A stretch of DNA of 64,000 nt from Pelagicoccus albus. GTDB taxonomy: Bacteria > Verrucomicrobiota > Verrucomicrobiia > Opitutales > Opitutaceae. Under the pieces are notes generated by a model. It saw only the letters and a list, made by a program, of their open reading frames with translations. It searched no databases and had not been told where the DNA came from. The position numbers and the translations under genes were made by a program. This document shows, piece by piece, positions 16,808-26,286 of this stretch (its first letter is position 1; every line of letters starts with the position of its first letter). The stretch is taken from assembly GCF_014230145.1 (NCBI RefSeq), contig NZ_JACHVC010000007.1, forward strand, positions 124,001-188,000. Reading direction: 5' to 3'.

Positions 16808-18346
16808 ATGTATGCTGTTTTCCAAATTCCACGCCTGGCGTTGCAGGCTGTTTTAAGGGCTCCAGATTTGTCGGCGGCTGGTGGGGCTGCGACTTCTTTG
16901 CAGAGTGATCTTCCGCCTGTCGTTGTGGTAGATCCTCAGGCCCGTAAGCCGGCAGTTTTGGAAATGACGAAAGCGGCGGAGCGGGAAGGAGTGCTGATCG
17001 GGCTTTCGGTTCCGCAGGCTTTGGCCCGCTGCTCGGAGTTGAGCGTGCTGCACCGCTCCCTCCAGGCGGAGAAGAGCGTGGGGGAACTTCTCTTTTCCAT
17101 GGCGTATTCATTGTCGCCGCGAGTGGAGCGAGATTCTTGCGGCGAAGTCTTAGTGGACCTGCGGGGAACGAAGCAGGCGAAGTCGCTTAAACGCTGCGAG
17201 GAAATCTTAACGGAACTGGCGGAAGCGAGGCTGCAGGCGGGAGTCGGCGTAGCGGAGAGTTGCGTAGTGGCGGCTTTGGCATCACGTGCCACGGTAGCAG
17301 GCGGATTGTTGGTAGGGGGCGAGGAGCGCGAGCTTCCGCCGATCGGCATGTTTCGCTATGCGCCGCTGGAGCGTTTTATGGATGACATGCCGATTCGAAA
17401 CGTGGGTGGATCGGATGCGTTGTTAGATGTCCTACAGAAATGGGGAGTGCATACGGTCGGAGCCTTTTCGAAGCTTAAGCGTTCCGCGGTGGGGGCACGG
17501 CTCGGCGTGGAAGGCTTGGCACTATGGGATCGGGTGACGGGCCGCGAACGACGTATCGTCGCTGTAGCGGAGTTGCCTCCGGAATTCGAAGAGTCGTGGG
17601 AGTTTGAATACGATGTCGATTCGGTTGATCCCTTGCTTTTCTTGCTGAATCGATTTTTGGATACGCTTTCGGCCCGAATGCGGGCGACATGCAAGGTTGC
17701 GACCTTTGCTCGTGTCGAGCTCCGCTTGGCTTATGGCAGTCCGATCGTTCTGGAACAGAAACTTCCCGAACCGACGAGCGATGGGAAGGCCTTGTTCGCC
17801 CTGCTTTCGGCTCGCTTGGAGCAAGTCGAAGCAGAGTCTCCGGTCGCGAGTATGCGGCTTGTTTTGCAGACGCAGGATTTTCGCGAGCGGCAGCTCGGGA
17901 TCTTCGAGAGCAGTTTGAAAAATCCATACCGTTTTACCCAAACCTTGTCGCAGATCGCTGGCATAGTCGGAGAGGATCGCGTGGGGCGACCTGTTTTAGA
18001 AAAGGACGGGAGGCCGGATGGGTTTCGCTTGGAGGAATTACCTGCTGCTGTGCCGCCGCTTGGCGAAGAGCTTAGTGCGGCACGCTTGTTTGGCATGCCG
18101 CTGCGACGCTTTCGCCCCAGCCGGCCTGCGGCTATCGAGTTTCAGGGTAGGGCTCCCATCTGGGTGCAATGCGAGGGGGTGTCCGGTTTTGTGAAGGCGG
18201 CCCGAGGTCCGTGGATGCATTCTGGGCATTGGTGGGAAGATAAGGGGCGTTGGAATCGAGTGGAGTGGGATGTGGAGCTAAATAAAGGCGGCCTGTATCG
18301 AATCGTTAAGGACGAGATCGGGTGGAACGTGGAAGGCGAGTATTAG
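16808..18346 (+). CDS. imuB: ImuB-like, non-catalytic Y-family polymerase
   Basis: A 512-residue relative of Y-family DNA polymerases that acts as an adaptor in ImuA-ImuB-DnaE2 mutagenesis. Preceded by a perfect AGGAGG 8 bases upstream. The N-terminus (MYAVFQIPRLALQAV) replaces the catalytic DMDAFFA-like motif of true Y polymerases, and no acidic pair is seen at the second catalytic position (CGEVLVDLRG). Loss of these acids is the hallmark of ImuB. A likely beta-clamp binding motif, QLGIF, occurs at residues 362-366. The C-terminal 120 residues end in the family domain (GHWWEDKGRWNRVEWDVEL). It lies between imuA and dnaE2 on the same strand. Confidence 0.9.
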   Translation: MYAVFQIPRLALQAVLRAPDLSAAGGAATSLQSDLPPVVVVDPQARKPAVLEMTKAAEREGVLIGLSVPQALARCSELSVLHRSLQAEKSVGELLFSMAYSLSPRVERDSCGEVLVDLRGTKQAKSLKRCEEILTELAEARLQAGVGVAESCVVAALASRATVAGGLLVGGEERELPPIGMFRYAPLERFMDDMPIRNVGGSDALLDVLQKWGVHTVGAFSKLKRSAVGARLGVEGLALWDRVTGRERRIVAVAELPPEFEESWEFEYDVDSVDPLLFLLNRFLDTLSARMRATCKVATFARVELRLAYGSPIVLEQKLPEPTSDGKALFALLSARLEQVEAESPVASMRLVLQTQDFRERQLGIFESSLKNPYRFTQTLSQIAGIVGEDRVGRPVLEKDGRPDGFRLEELPAAVPPLGEELSAARLFGMPLRRFRPSRPAAIEFQGRAPIWVQCEGVSGFVKAARGPWMHSGHWWEDKGRWNRVEWDVELNKGGLYRIVKDEIGWNVEGEY

Positions 18347-18401
18347 TTTTTTGATCTCGGATGATACGGATTGTTTTAGATGCGGTTGAAGGTGGTAGGG
18401 T

Positions 18402-18469
18402 AACCACAAAAAGCACAGAAATCACAAAAATGGATCATATGTTTTGTGCGTCTTGTGCTTTCTGTGGTT
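18402..18469. repeat. Imperfect palindromic repeat element between imuB and dnaE2
   Basis: Two 29-base arms flank a 10-base centre. The left arm starts AACCACAAAAAGCACAGAAA and the right arm ends GCTTTCTGTGGTT; 23 of 29 positions pair. The A-rich, CACA-phased composition differs from the coding DNA around it and resembles small dispersed repeats that I recall from other Verrucomicrobiota intergenic regions. It could fold into a long stem in the imu transcript. Confidence 0.65.
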
Positions 18470-18520
18470 CGTTTCTTTCTCGCTATTCTATTTGTGCTAT
18501 TTGCAAGGGGATTTGGATAA

Positions 18521-21500
18521 GTGCACGCAGGGGAAGGGGCACTGCTCATCGTGAGTGAAGGCTATGTAGAGTTGCATGGGCGGTCCGCGTTTTCGTTTTT
18601 GCGGGGAGCCTCTCAGCCGGACGAGTTGGCTGAAGCGTGCGCGGATCGAGGCGTAGCCGCGATGGCTGTATGCGATCGTGGAGGCGTGTATGGTTCGGCT
18701 CGCTTTCACTCCGCTTGCCGCGAGCTTGGGGTGCGAGGTATCGTGGGATGCGAATTGCCAATGGCGGATGGAACGAATCTGCCAGTTATCGTAAAGACGC
18801 GGGCGGGATATCAGGGGCTTTGTCGCCTATTGTCGGATATGCACTTGGGAAAGGTGGATTCGAATGATGGATTCGCGACCAAGGTCGCTCCTACAAAAAA
18901 AGGGGAAGGGCGTCTTGAGTGGGCTGACCTGGAAGGGCGAGTGGATGGGCTCGTAGCCCTGACGGGCGATGAAGAGGGTGTCTTGCATCAGTATTGGATA
19001 AATGGTGACAAGGATGCCATGGTTCAGCGAGTGGCTGGCCTGCGGGAGGTCTTTGGATCTGGAAATGTTTATGTGGAACTGCAGCTGCGGCATGAGCGGG
19101 GCGAAGAACGACTGGTTTCCGCTTTGAAGGATTTGGCGGCTGCGGAGCGTTTGCCGCTAGTGGCAACGAATGGAGTGAATTATGCACGCCCGGTAGGTCG
19201 AGCATTGATGGATGTCTTCACGTGTTTACGCGAAAAGGTGAAGCTTGATGAAGCCGGCTCTTTACTAAGCCGAAATGGTCAGCGGTTTGTGAAGGCTCCG
19301 GAAGCGATGCGGTATTTGTTTCGCGATATTCCCGAGGCAATAGATAATACGCTGCGGATCGCAGAGCAGGTAGAGTTCGGACTTGAGAACTTGGGTTATG
19401 AGTTTCCGCGTTACGAGGTTCCTCGTGGGGAATCGATGGATACATATTTGCGTAAGGTCGTTTGGGCCGGAGCACGCAAACGGTATCGAGGAGAGCCGAA
19501 TAAGAAGACGCGTGGACAAATGGAGCATGAGCTGGCCGTAATCGCGAAGCTCGGGTTTAGCGGCTATTTTCTGATTGTCTGGGATTTGGTTAACTTCTGC
19601 CGGGACAATGGGATTATGGCCCAAGGCCGCGGAAGCGCGGCCAATAGCGTGGTTTGCTTCTGTCTGGAAATAACGCCGGTGGACCCGGTCGGAGCGGGCT
19701 TGTTGTTCGAACGGTTCTTGAACGAAGAGCGTCGGAGCTGGCCGGATATCGATATCGATCTGCCCAGCGGGGAGCGGCGGGAAATGGTGATCCAGGAGGT
19801 TTATCGTCGCTATGGCCGACATGGAGCGGCCATGACGGCGAATGTCATAACCTACCGCCGCAAGAGCGCGGCTCGCGAGATCGGGAAGGTTCTCGGGTTT
19901 GAAGAGGAATTTCTGGGGCGGTTTTCATCGTTGTTTGGCAGCCATAATTATTCGCATGGAGTTGGTTTTGAGGAGCAATTGACCCAATCTGGAATCGCTA
20001 AAGAGCATCCGCGGGCGGAGGCATTGTCGAAGCTTTGCCTGCAGGTCCTCGGAATGCCGAGACATCTCGGGCAACATTCAGGAGGGATGGTAATCTGTCA
20101 GGGAGCATTGGATACGGTGGTGCCTCTGGAGCCGGCGGCGATGCCCGGCCGGTCTGTTTGCCAGTGGGACAAAAACGATTGCGAGGACCTTGGAATCGTG
20201 AAGGTCGATCTGCTTGGCTTGGGTATGATGGCGGTGATGCAGGATACGATCGAGTGCCTGAATCGAAAGGGGGTGGATATCGATATGGCCCGGGTTCCAC
20301 AGGATGATACGGCCACTTTTGAGATGATGCAGCGTGCGGATACGGTTGGCGTCTTCCAGATCGAGAGTCGGGCCCAGATTGCGACTTTGCCGCGCATGAA
20401 GCCGAAGTGCTTTTATGACGTGGTGGTGGAAGTGGGTATTATTCGCCCGGGGCCGATCCAGGGGAAGATGGTGCATCCTTACTTGGAGAGAAGGGAAGAT
20501 CCAAGCAAGATCGAGTATATCGATTCGCGTTTGGAAGAAGTGTTGGAGCGCACGCTCGGAGTGGCTCTCTTTCAGGAACAGATTTTGAAGGTGGCCATGG
20601 TGATGGCGGATTTCAGCGGAGCGGAAGCGGAAGAGCTGAGGCGGGCGGTGAGTACGTTTAGTACTAACGAAAAGCGAATGAACAAGGTGATGGGCAAGCT
20701 CGTAAATGCTATGCGTAGCAAAGGAGTGGAAGAGTCCAAGGTGAAGAGTGTGGTGCAGTCTGTCTCCAGTTTCGCCCATTACGGATTTCCAGAGAGCCAC
20801 GCGATTTCCTTCGGCCTCTTGGCTTATGTGAGTACGTACCTGAAATGCCACTACGCAGAAGAGTTCTTCGCCGGACTTTTGAACAATCAACCCATGGGCT
20901 TCTATTCGCCGGCGACTCTGATCCAGGATGCCAAACGGCGGGGGATTCGTATCAGGCCGGTCTGCGTTCAAGAATCGAACTGGGAGTGTGTAGCTAGCTG
21001 GGAGAATGCGGGGCGCGGGGAAGGGGCGAGCCTAGGTTTGCGGCGACCGGGCGAGCTTCGTTTAGGGCTGGTGATGGTGAAAGGAATCTCGCGAGCGAAG
21101 GGAAAGGCCATGGTGGTGGAGCGAGGCAAGAAAGGCTTTCGCTCGCTCAAGGATTTCCGATTCCGTTGCCGATTTAATCGTGAGGAGCTTCGCCAGCTCG
21201 CTTCGATCGGAGCCTTGAATTGTTTTTGCGGAGATCGGCGGACGGCACTTTGGGAGATCGAAACGCTACTGGACGAAGATGACTTGTTTGCAAACGTAGA
21301 GGAACTTGAGGACGAAGAGCTTAGCCCACTGGAGGTCATGACGCATTTAGAGCGTTTGCAGGCGGATTACGAAGGAGTGGGGGTTACGGTGGGAGCCCAC
21401 CCGATGGCCAGTTTGAGAAAAGGCCTTGCAGGCGTGTGGCGCGCACAAGATTTGGATACTACCCATAATGGGGCTCGGGTTCGGATCGCTGGTCAGGTGA

Positions 21501-21751
21501 TTTGTCGTCAACGGCCTGGGACGGCCAAGGGCTTTGTCTTCATCTCTCTTGAGGACGAAACGGGGATTTCAAATACGATCGTTTTGCCGCAGCTCTTTGA
21601 GAAGAGCCGACTCACGATCACGCAGGAGAAGTTTCTGACGATCTCTGGAGTGCTACAGCGTCAGAAAGGGGTGACGCATGTGAAGGCCGACAAGATCGAA
21701 GCTCTTGTCGCAGGAGGTATGCCTGCGGCGAGGAGCTATGATTTTCATTGA
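18521..21751 (+). CDS. dnaE2: Error-prone DNA polymerase III alpha-like, DnaE2 (ImuC)
   Basis: A 1076-residue C-family polymerase that extends across lesions together with ImuA and ImuB. The GTG at 18521 has AAGGGG 10 bases upstream; a GTG at 18551 is an alternative and would remove ten residues. Domains: PHP (about residues 12-260), polymerase palm with the catalytic acids in WPDIDIDLPSGERRE near residue 407-420, fingers and helix-hairpin-helix (IGALNCFCGDRR), and a C-terminal OB fold (VRIAGQVICRQRP). The first PHP motif reads ELHGRSAFSF rather than the usual ELHxHS form, so a metal-binding histidine is missing. It is separated from imuB by 174 bp holding a palindromic repeat and is tail-to-tail with the next gene, 3 bp apart. 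Confidence 0.95.
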   Translation: MHAGEGALLIVSEGYVELHGRSAFSFLRGASQPDELAEACADRGVAAMAVCDRGGVYGSARFHSACRELGVRGIVGCELPMADGTNLPVIVKTRAGYQGLCRLLSDMHLGKVDSNDGFATKVAPTKKGEGRLEWADLEGRVDGLVALTGDEEGVLHQYWINGDKDAMVQRVAGLREVFGSGNVYVELQLRHERGEERLVSALKDLAAAERLPLVATNGVNYARPVGRALMDVFTCLREKVKLDEAGSLLSRNGQRFVKAPEAMRYLFRDIPEAIDNTLRIAEQVEFGLENLGYEFPRYEVPRGESMDTYLRKVVWAGARKRYRGEPNKKTRGQMEHELAVIAKLGFSGYFLIVWDLVNFCRDNGIMAQGRGSAANSVVCFCLEITPVDPVGAGLLFERFLNEERRSWPDIDIDLPSGERREMVIQEVYRRYGRHGAAMTANVITYRRKSAAREIGKVLGFEEEFLGRFSSLFGSHNYSHGVGFEEQLTQSGIAKEHPRAEALSKLCLQVLGMPRHLGQHSGGMVICQGALDTVVPLEPAAMPGRSVCQWDKNDCEDLGIVKVDLLGLGMMAVMQDTIECLNRKGVDIDMARVPQDDTATFEMMQRADTVGVFQIESRAQIATLPRMKPKCFYDVVVEVGIIRPGPIQGKMVHPYLERREDPSKIEYIDSRLEEVLERTLGVALFQEQILKVAMVMADFSGAEAEELRRAVSTFSTNEKRMNKVMGKLVNAMRSKGVEESKVKSVVQSVSSFAHYGFPESHAISFGLLAYVSTYLKCHYAEEFFAGLLNNQPMGFYSPATLIQDAKRRGIRIRPVCVQESNWECVASWENAGRGEGASLGLRRPGELRLGLVMVKGISRAKGKAMVVERGKKGFRSLKDFRFRCRFNREELRQLASIGALNCFCGDRRTALWEIETLLDEDDLFANVEELEDEELSPLEVMTHLERLQADYEGVGVTVGAHPMASLRKGLAGVWRAQDLDTTHNGARVRIAGQVICRQRPGTAKGFVFISLEDETGISNTIVLPQLFEKSRLTITQEKFLTISGVLQRQKGVTHVKADKIEALVAGGMPAARSYDFH

Positions 21752-21754
21752 AGG

Positions 21755-22432
21755 CTAGTCGGCTTTGGTGGCCTTGTAGAGAAGGTAGGCAGCCCGTTTT
21801 GCTCCCTCGTGGACTTTGGCGGGAATAGCGGTAACCTGGAATCCGGCTTGTTTCAGGCGGGCAGCAAATTTCTCGTCGGGTCCCGCGGACCAGAAAATAG
21901 CGGAACCTCCCGGCTTGAGGGCAGATTTTATGACGCGGACACCGGATTTTGAATACAGGTTTGTATTGCCTTTCTGGACCATGGCGATGGGACCATTGTC
22001 GATGTCGAGAAGGAGGCAGTCGTATGTTTCCGGTTCGGCCTTGCGGATGGCAGCGGTTGCGTCGGCGACGTGGAGTTGAACGCGAGGGTCGTCGATCGCC
22101 TTACCATTGAGGTCTTGAAGGAATTGGCGATTCCATTCGATTACTTCCGGGGCGAGTTCGTACACTTCAATGACTACTTCCGGGCCGCAGGCTTCGAGTG
22201 CGGAAGCTAGAGTGAAACCAAGCCCGAGCCCTCCGATTAACAGACGGGACGCTTGCTCCGAGGGAAGGGATTCGCCGCCTATCTTACCGAGGAGTTTTTC
22301 GGAAGCGGAGGCTTTAGAGTGCATAAGCTCCTGTCCCGAGTAGTTGATGGAAAAGGCACCGTCTTGTTCGTAGAGGGCTAGGATGCCTCCGGATTCGGTG
22401 CGAGTTTCGGCAAGTTTTATTCTGGGTTTCAT
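21755..22432 (-). CDS. Spermidine-synthase-like methyltransferase-fold protein
   Basis: A 225-residue protein with the spermine/spermidine synthase-type Rossmann fold: LLIGGLGLGFTLASAL (residues about 63-78), an acidic residue after beta 2 in VYELAPEVIEW, and CLLLDIDNGP. It is shorter than true spermidine synthases and the N-terminal domain is reduced, as in the many SpeE-like proteins that lack aminopropyl transfer. The substrate is unknown. It is the last gene of a tight minus-strand operon mnmA-histidine kinase-this gene, with a 23-bp gap. Confidence 0.75.
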   Translation of the reverse strand: MKPRIKLAETRTESGGILALYEQDGAFSINYSGQELMHSKASASEKLLGKIGGESLPSEQASRLLIGGLGLGFTLASALEACGPEVVIEVYELAPEVIEWNRQFLQDLNGKAIDDPRVQLHVADATAAIRKAEPETYDCLLLDIDNGPIAMVQKGNTNLYSKSGVRVIKSALKPGGSAIFWSAGPDEKFAARLKQAGFQVTAIPAKVHEGAKRAAYLLYKATKAD

Positions 22433-22455
22433 GGGCTAAGAAAACAGGCCACCCT

Positions 22456-24165
22456 TTATTTATGGGCTGGGAGAACGATTCGCATCGTGGTTCCCGAGGG
22501 GCCTGTCTTGCTCACGGAGATGTCTCCATGGTGGGTGCGCAGGATTCGTTTCACGATAGACAGGCCTAGGCCGGTGCCTTGCGGTTTGTCGGTAAGGAAG
22601 GAATCAAAAACGTGCTCGACGAGATTCTCCGGTATGCCGCTGCCGCTGTCTTCTATGTAGATGATGACAATCTTGTTTTTATCTCGTTTCTCGGTTGTAG
22701 TGGAAATCGTGAGACGACCTCCTTCAGGCATGGCGTCGGAGGCGTTGATTATGAGGTTTAGGAGCACCTGTTGTAGCTGGCCCTTGTTGCCGTTGACGCG
22801 GGTCTTTGTACCGGAAGGCTGGTGCTCAAGGTCGATTTTTAGCTGACGCATCTTGTGACGTACAAGTAGGCAGGTGTCGGCCACCAGCTCGTCAACGTCC
22901 CACAGGGTGAAGATTCCCTCTGGGGCTTTGCCGAATGAGAGTACTTTCGAGACGATTTCCTCTAGTTGGTTGAACTTCTCCTTGATGACTTGCTTGTCCT
23001 TGTACCGAGGGTCGCTTGGTTCGTAATTCAGATCGAGTGAGCTGAATAGCAGTTTGATAACGGTGAGCGGATTGCGGATTTCGTGGGCAATTTCTGCTGA
23101 AAGGAGTCCAAGGGTTGTGAGGCGTTCCGACTTTCTCAGTCGCTCCTCGCTATTGAAAACGCGATTGTAGAGTTCTGCGTTTTGGGCTGCTACTGCGGCG
23201 AGATCTGCGAACGCTTGCAAAAGCCGGCGTTCGCTATTCGGGAAACGGTGTCTTTCCCTCGTGAATACGTTCAGGATTCCGGTGACCTCACCTTCGAAGA
23301 TCATCGGTGTTGAGAGGCAGGAAGTGACGCCGGAGTCGTGGGGCACGTCTTGCAAGTCTTTGTAGTCGGGGGTAGTGATATTGGGAAACTCTACCTGTCT
23401 TTTGGTGCGGATTGCCGAACCGGCCAAGCTTTCGGACAACTCGATTTCACCTTGGCTGGATATGAATTCGTTTTCGTACGACATGGCTTGGAGCATTCTG
23501 ACCTTACCCTTCTTCTTGTCGAAGAGTTGAAGGGTGCAGAGTCGGGCTTGGGTGAGCTCCATTGCTGCCTCAGTCACTGTGCTCCAGAGCTCCTGGGTCT
23601 CAAAATTTGAAACGATGTTTTGGCTTACTTCGATGAGAGCGTTGAGCTGCTCTGATTGATTTGCTAGCTGTCTTCGTTGCCAAACGTTTTGTAGAACTTG
23701 AGCGGATTCCTCCGCCAAGAGAGTCAGTTGATCGAGCTCCGGGTAGCTAAACGCGTCGATGGTGGCTCTCGCTACGCTTAGTACGCCGATGATATGTCCT
23801 CCGCTGGTCATGGGGGCGATGATCTTCGAGCGCACACCGTCGATCAGCTTGACGTACCTCGGGTCGTTTTCGACGTCGTTGCACAGGATCGGTTCGCCAT
23901 TGAATGCGACCCGGCCGGACAGGCCTTTGCCCGGATGAATGCCTAGTTGGCTCGTGTCGGATGGGTAGCCCAATGCGTATTCAATTTCTAGTAGGCTTGA
24001 ATTTGGGTTGATCAGGCTAATGGCAGCGGCTTTGGGTGCGAACAGGCGTTGGATCTCCGCCATTATCGTGGAGTACGCTTCTTGCGGAGTTGCAGAGCTA
24101 GTCGCTGATTGGCTGATGCGATAGAGGGAAAGAAGGGTTTCTGGGTTATCGATGAGGCGATGCAT
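22456..24165 (-). CDS. GAF-domain sensor histidine kinase
   Basis: A 569-residue soluble kinase; no transmembrane segment is visible. Two GAF domains span about residues 20-165 (NPNSSLLEIEYALGYP, GLSGRVAFNGEPILC) and 180-335 (LSESLAGSAIRTK, LSTPMIFEGEVTGILNVFTRE). The dimerisation H-box SAEIAHEIRNPLTVIKLL has the phospho-accepting H361. The ATPase has the N-box LNLIINASDAMPEGG, the G1 box YIEDSGSGIPE and the G2 box GTGLGLSIVKRIL. The ligand is unknown. No response regulator gene adjoins; it is flanked in the same operon by mnmA (30 bp upstream) and the SpeE-like gene. Confidence 0.92.
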   Translation of the reverse strand: MHRLIDNPETLLSLYRISQSATSSATPQEAYSTIMAEIQRLFAPKAAAISLINPNSSLLEIEYALGYPSDTSQLGIHPGKGLSGRVAFNGEPILCNDVENDPRYVKLIDGVRSKIIAPMTSGGHIIGVLSVARATIDAFSYPELDQLTLLAEESAQVLQNVWQRRQLANQSEQLNALIEVSQNIVSNFETQELWSTVTEAAMELTQARLCTLQLFDKKKGKVRMLQAMSYENEFISSQGEIELSESLAGSAIRTKRQVEFPNITTPDYKDLQDVPHDSGVTSCLSTPMIFEGEVTGILNVFTRERHRFPNSERRLLQAFADLAAVAAQNAELYNRVFNSEERLRKSERLTTLGLLSAEIAHEIRNPLTVIKLLFSSLDLNYEPSDPRYKDKQVIKEKFNQLEEIVSKVLSFGKAPEGIFTLWDVDELVADTCLLVRHKMRQLKIDLEHQPSGTKTRVNGNKGQLQQVLLNLIINASDAMPEGGRLTISTTTEKRDKNKIVIIYIEDSGSGIPENLVEHVFDSFLTDKPQGTGLGLSIVKRILRTHHGDISVSKTGPSGTTMRIVLPAHK

Positions 24166-24195
24166 TTTTGATCCAGTTCAAAGTGAGATGATGGC

Positions 24196-25278
24196 TTAGC
24201 CGATCTGGGTGTAGACCCCGCCGCCGAGTAGTTTTGTGCCGTCGTATAGGGCAATTATCTGGCCTAGGGCTAGTGCTCTCTGCGGTTGTTCGAATGTGAT
24301 CTCGACTGTATCTTCAGTCAGGCGTTTGAAGCGTATGGGCACTCGAGGATCACGGTAACGTACCTTGGCCTCGAGCTTGCAGTCGTCGGAAGGAGGCTCT
24401 CCGGTGAAACTCAGGTCGGAGACTTCGCAACGGCTGGAGTAAAGGCCGGGGGCGGTTGGGGCCTCGAATGAGACGAGCAGGGCGTTCCGCTCTTGGTCCT
24501 TGCCCACGACCACATAGAATTCGTTGTCAGCGTTGGACGGGATTCCTATGCCGCGTCTTTGTCCAATGGTGAAGTAGTGTAGCCCTCGATGCTCTCCCAG
24601 CAGCTTGTCGTCCTCGGCCCTGATGATGGGTCCAGGGCGGTCCGGGACGTATTCTCTTAGAAAGTCGGACATCTTAATGTTGCCGATAAAGCAAATGCCT
24701 TGGCTGTCCTTTTTGCGGGCATTGGGCAGGTTCGCTTTTTGGGCGATCTCGCGAAGCTCCGGTTTGAGCAAGTGTCCCACTGGGAATCGGGCTCTCGCCA
24801 CTTGGTCGGGTCGCATCATTGCTAGGAAGTAGGTCTGGTCTTTATTGGGGTCCGCTCCTTCGATAATGCTCCGTCGGGCACCCTCGTCTTCGCGGATTTG
24901 CGCGTAGTGGCCGGTGGCAACTTCGTCGAAGCCGTTGTCGATGGCGTAGTCTAGGAAGACTCCGAATTTGATCTCCCGATTGCACATGACATCCGGGTTG
25001 GGCGTGATTCCGCTTTGGTAGCCAGCTAGCAGGTAGTCCACGATCCTGGACCGGTACTCCTGCATTAGGTTCACCACTCTGAAGGGGATTCCAAGCGCTT
25101 CCGCGACGGCGCTGGCATCCTCTATGTCCTGTTGCCATGGGCAGTCGCCAAGGATTTCGTCCTCGTTGATCCAGTTCTTCATGTAGGCGCCTTCGATCTG
25201 GAAGCCCTGCTCTTTTAGGAGCAAGGCCGCGACTGCGGAGTCGACGCCTCCGGACATGGCTACTAGGATCTTCTTCAT
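24196..25278 (-). CDS. mnmA: tRNA-uridine 2-sulfurtransferase
   Basis: Thiolates U34 of the Lys, Glu and Gln tRNAs using ATP and sulfur relayed from a cysteine desulfurase. With the ATG at 25278 the protein has 360 residues; a GTG three codons upstream is an alternative. Seen: the PP-loop [15 protein letters not shown] near the N-terminus, catalytic cysteines C99 in [12 protein letters not shown] and C196 in [10 protein letters not shown], and the C-terminal beta-barrel ending in [15 protein letters not shown]. First gene of a minus-strand operon that continues into the GAF histidine kinase. Confidence 0.96.
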   Translation of the reverse strand: MKKILVAMSGGVDSAVAALLLKEQGFQIEGAYMKNWINEDEILGDCPWQQDIEDASAVAEALGIPFRVVNLMQEYRSRIVDYLLAGYQSGITPNPDVMCNREIKFGVFLDYAIDNGFDEVATGHYAQIREDEGARRSIIEGADPNKDQTYFLAMMRPDQVARARFPVGHLLKPELREIAQKANLPNARKKDSQGICFIGNIKMSDFLREYVPDRPGPIIRAEDDKLLGEHRGLHYFTIGQRRGIGIPSNADNEFYVVVGKDQERNALLVSFEAPTAPGLYSSRCEVSDLSFTGEPPSDDCKLEAKVRYRDPRVPIRFKRLTEDTVEITFEQPQRALALGQIIALYDGTKLLGGGVYTQIG

Positions 25279-25460
25279 CAGCTGCACGTTGGCTATCTGG
25301 ACTCGATTAGTGAAGGGATAATTTTGTGGAGCTTAAAAAGCCGTGATTGATCCTAGCGGCAGGTAGACGCGGAAAGCGTGGTAACTTTGATGATGTGATC
25401 ATTTTTGAGCTGGAGTTTTTTATGCCAAAAGACAATAAGGGTTTTCCCAATTGATTCACT

Positions 25461-26189
25461 ATGAGGACTTTGATGACCCCGGAAGCTTTTACCGATGGCT
25501 TAAAGGAAGCTCTGGGCGATCGTCTGACGATGGTTGCCCTTTTCGGTTCCGCGGCGGCTGGGGACGACAACGGCAAATTCTCCGATATCAACCTGATGGT
25601 GGTTTGCAGGGAGCTGGGGGTCTGTGAATTGGACGCGATTGCAGGGCTGTCACGCGGTTGGGCGAAAATGGGAAATCCACCGCCTTTGATGTTTGCCTTG
25701 GAGAGGCTTATGAACTCTTCCCATGTCTTTCCGATCGAGTTGCTCGATATAAAGGAAAATCACCGCGTGCTCTATGGTAGGGACGTGCTTCGCGACCTGC
25801 CAATAAGCCAAGAGAACCTTCGGTTTCAGCTAGAGCACGAGCTGAAGGGGAAGCTCATTCAATTGCGTGAAGGCTACATGTTGGCAGCCAAGGACAGCGA
25901 ATCGCTGATGGAGCTGATGCTGCGTTCCCTTTCCAATTTCCAAACTATGCTCAAGGCTTCGCTCCGCTTTTACGAGGTAAGTGTACCGGCTCGGAAGCGG
26001 GATGCGGTTAAGATCTTGGGACGGCACGTGATGTTCGATCTTTCGGTTTTTGACGAGATGCAAGGCATCATTGACGGGACGGAACTTCCCCCGTTCGGCA
26101 AGGATGCCGCCATGGGCTTGTTTGAGCGTTATCTCGAGGCAATCGAGCAAACTGCAGATCTGATTGCTTCTTTGTCGCGGCGGAGCTAG
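25461..26189 (+). CDS. Nucleotidyltransferase-fold protein with altered active site
   Basis: A 242-residue protein with a Pol-beta-type nucleotidyltransferase core: LFGSAAAGDDNGKFSDINLMVV contains the GS pair (G29-S30) and the SD pair (S41-D42). The normal motif is SDxDL; here it is SDINL, with Asn44 in place of the second metal-binding aspartate, so catalysis is doubtful. Residues 110-240 are mostly helical and resemble an HEPN-like helical bundle. The role is unknown; the conserved fold without an obvious antitoxin/toxin partner argues against a simple toxin pair. Monocistronic, followed by the GH13 gene 97 bp downstream. Confidence 0.7.
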   Translation: MRTLMTPEAFTDGLKEALGDRLTMVALFGSAAAGDDNGKFSDINLMVVCRELGVCELDAIAGLSRGWAKMGNPPPLMFALERLMNSSHVFPIELLDIKENHRVLYGRDVLRDLPISQENLRFQLEHELKGKLIQLREGYMLAAKDSESLMELMLRSLSNFQTMLKASLRFYEVSVPARKRDAVKILGRHVMFDLSVFDEMQGIIDGTELPPFGKDAAMGLFERYLEAIEQTADLIASLSRRS

Positions 26190-26286
26190 CTTGATCTCTT
26201 GAACTCGATCCGGCACAGACTGTCGAGTGCATCGCTCACCTTGGCACGGTTCGTGATGTGCGGAGTGTTTATCCTATACCAACAAC

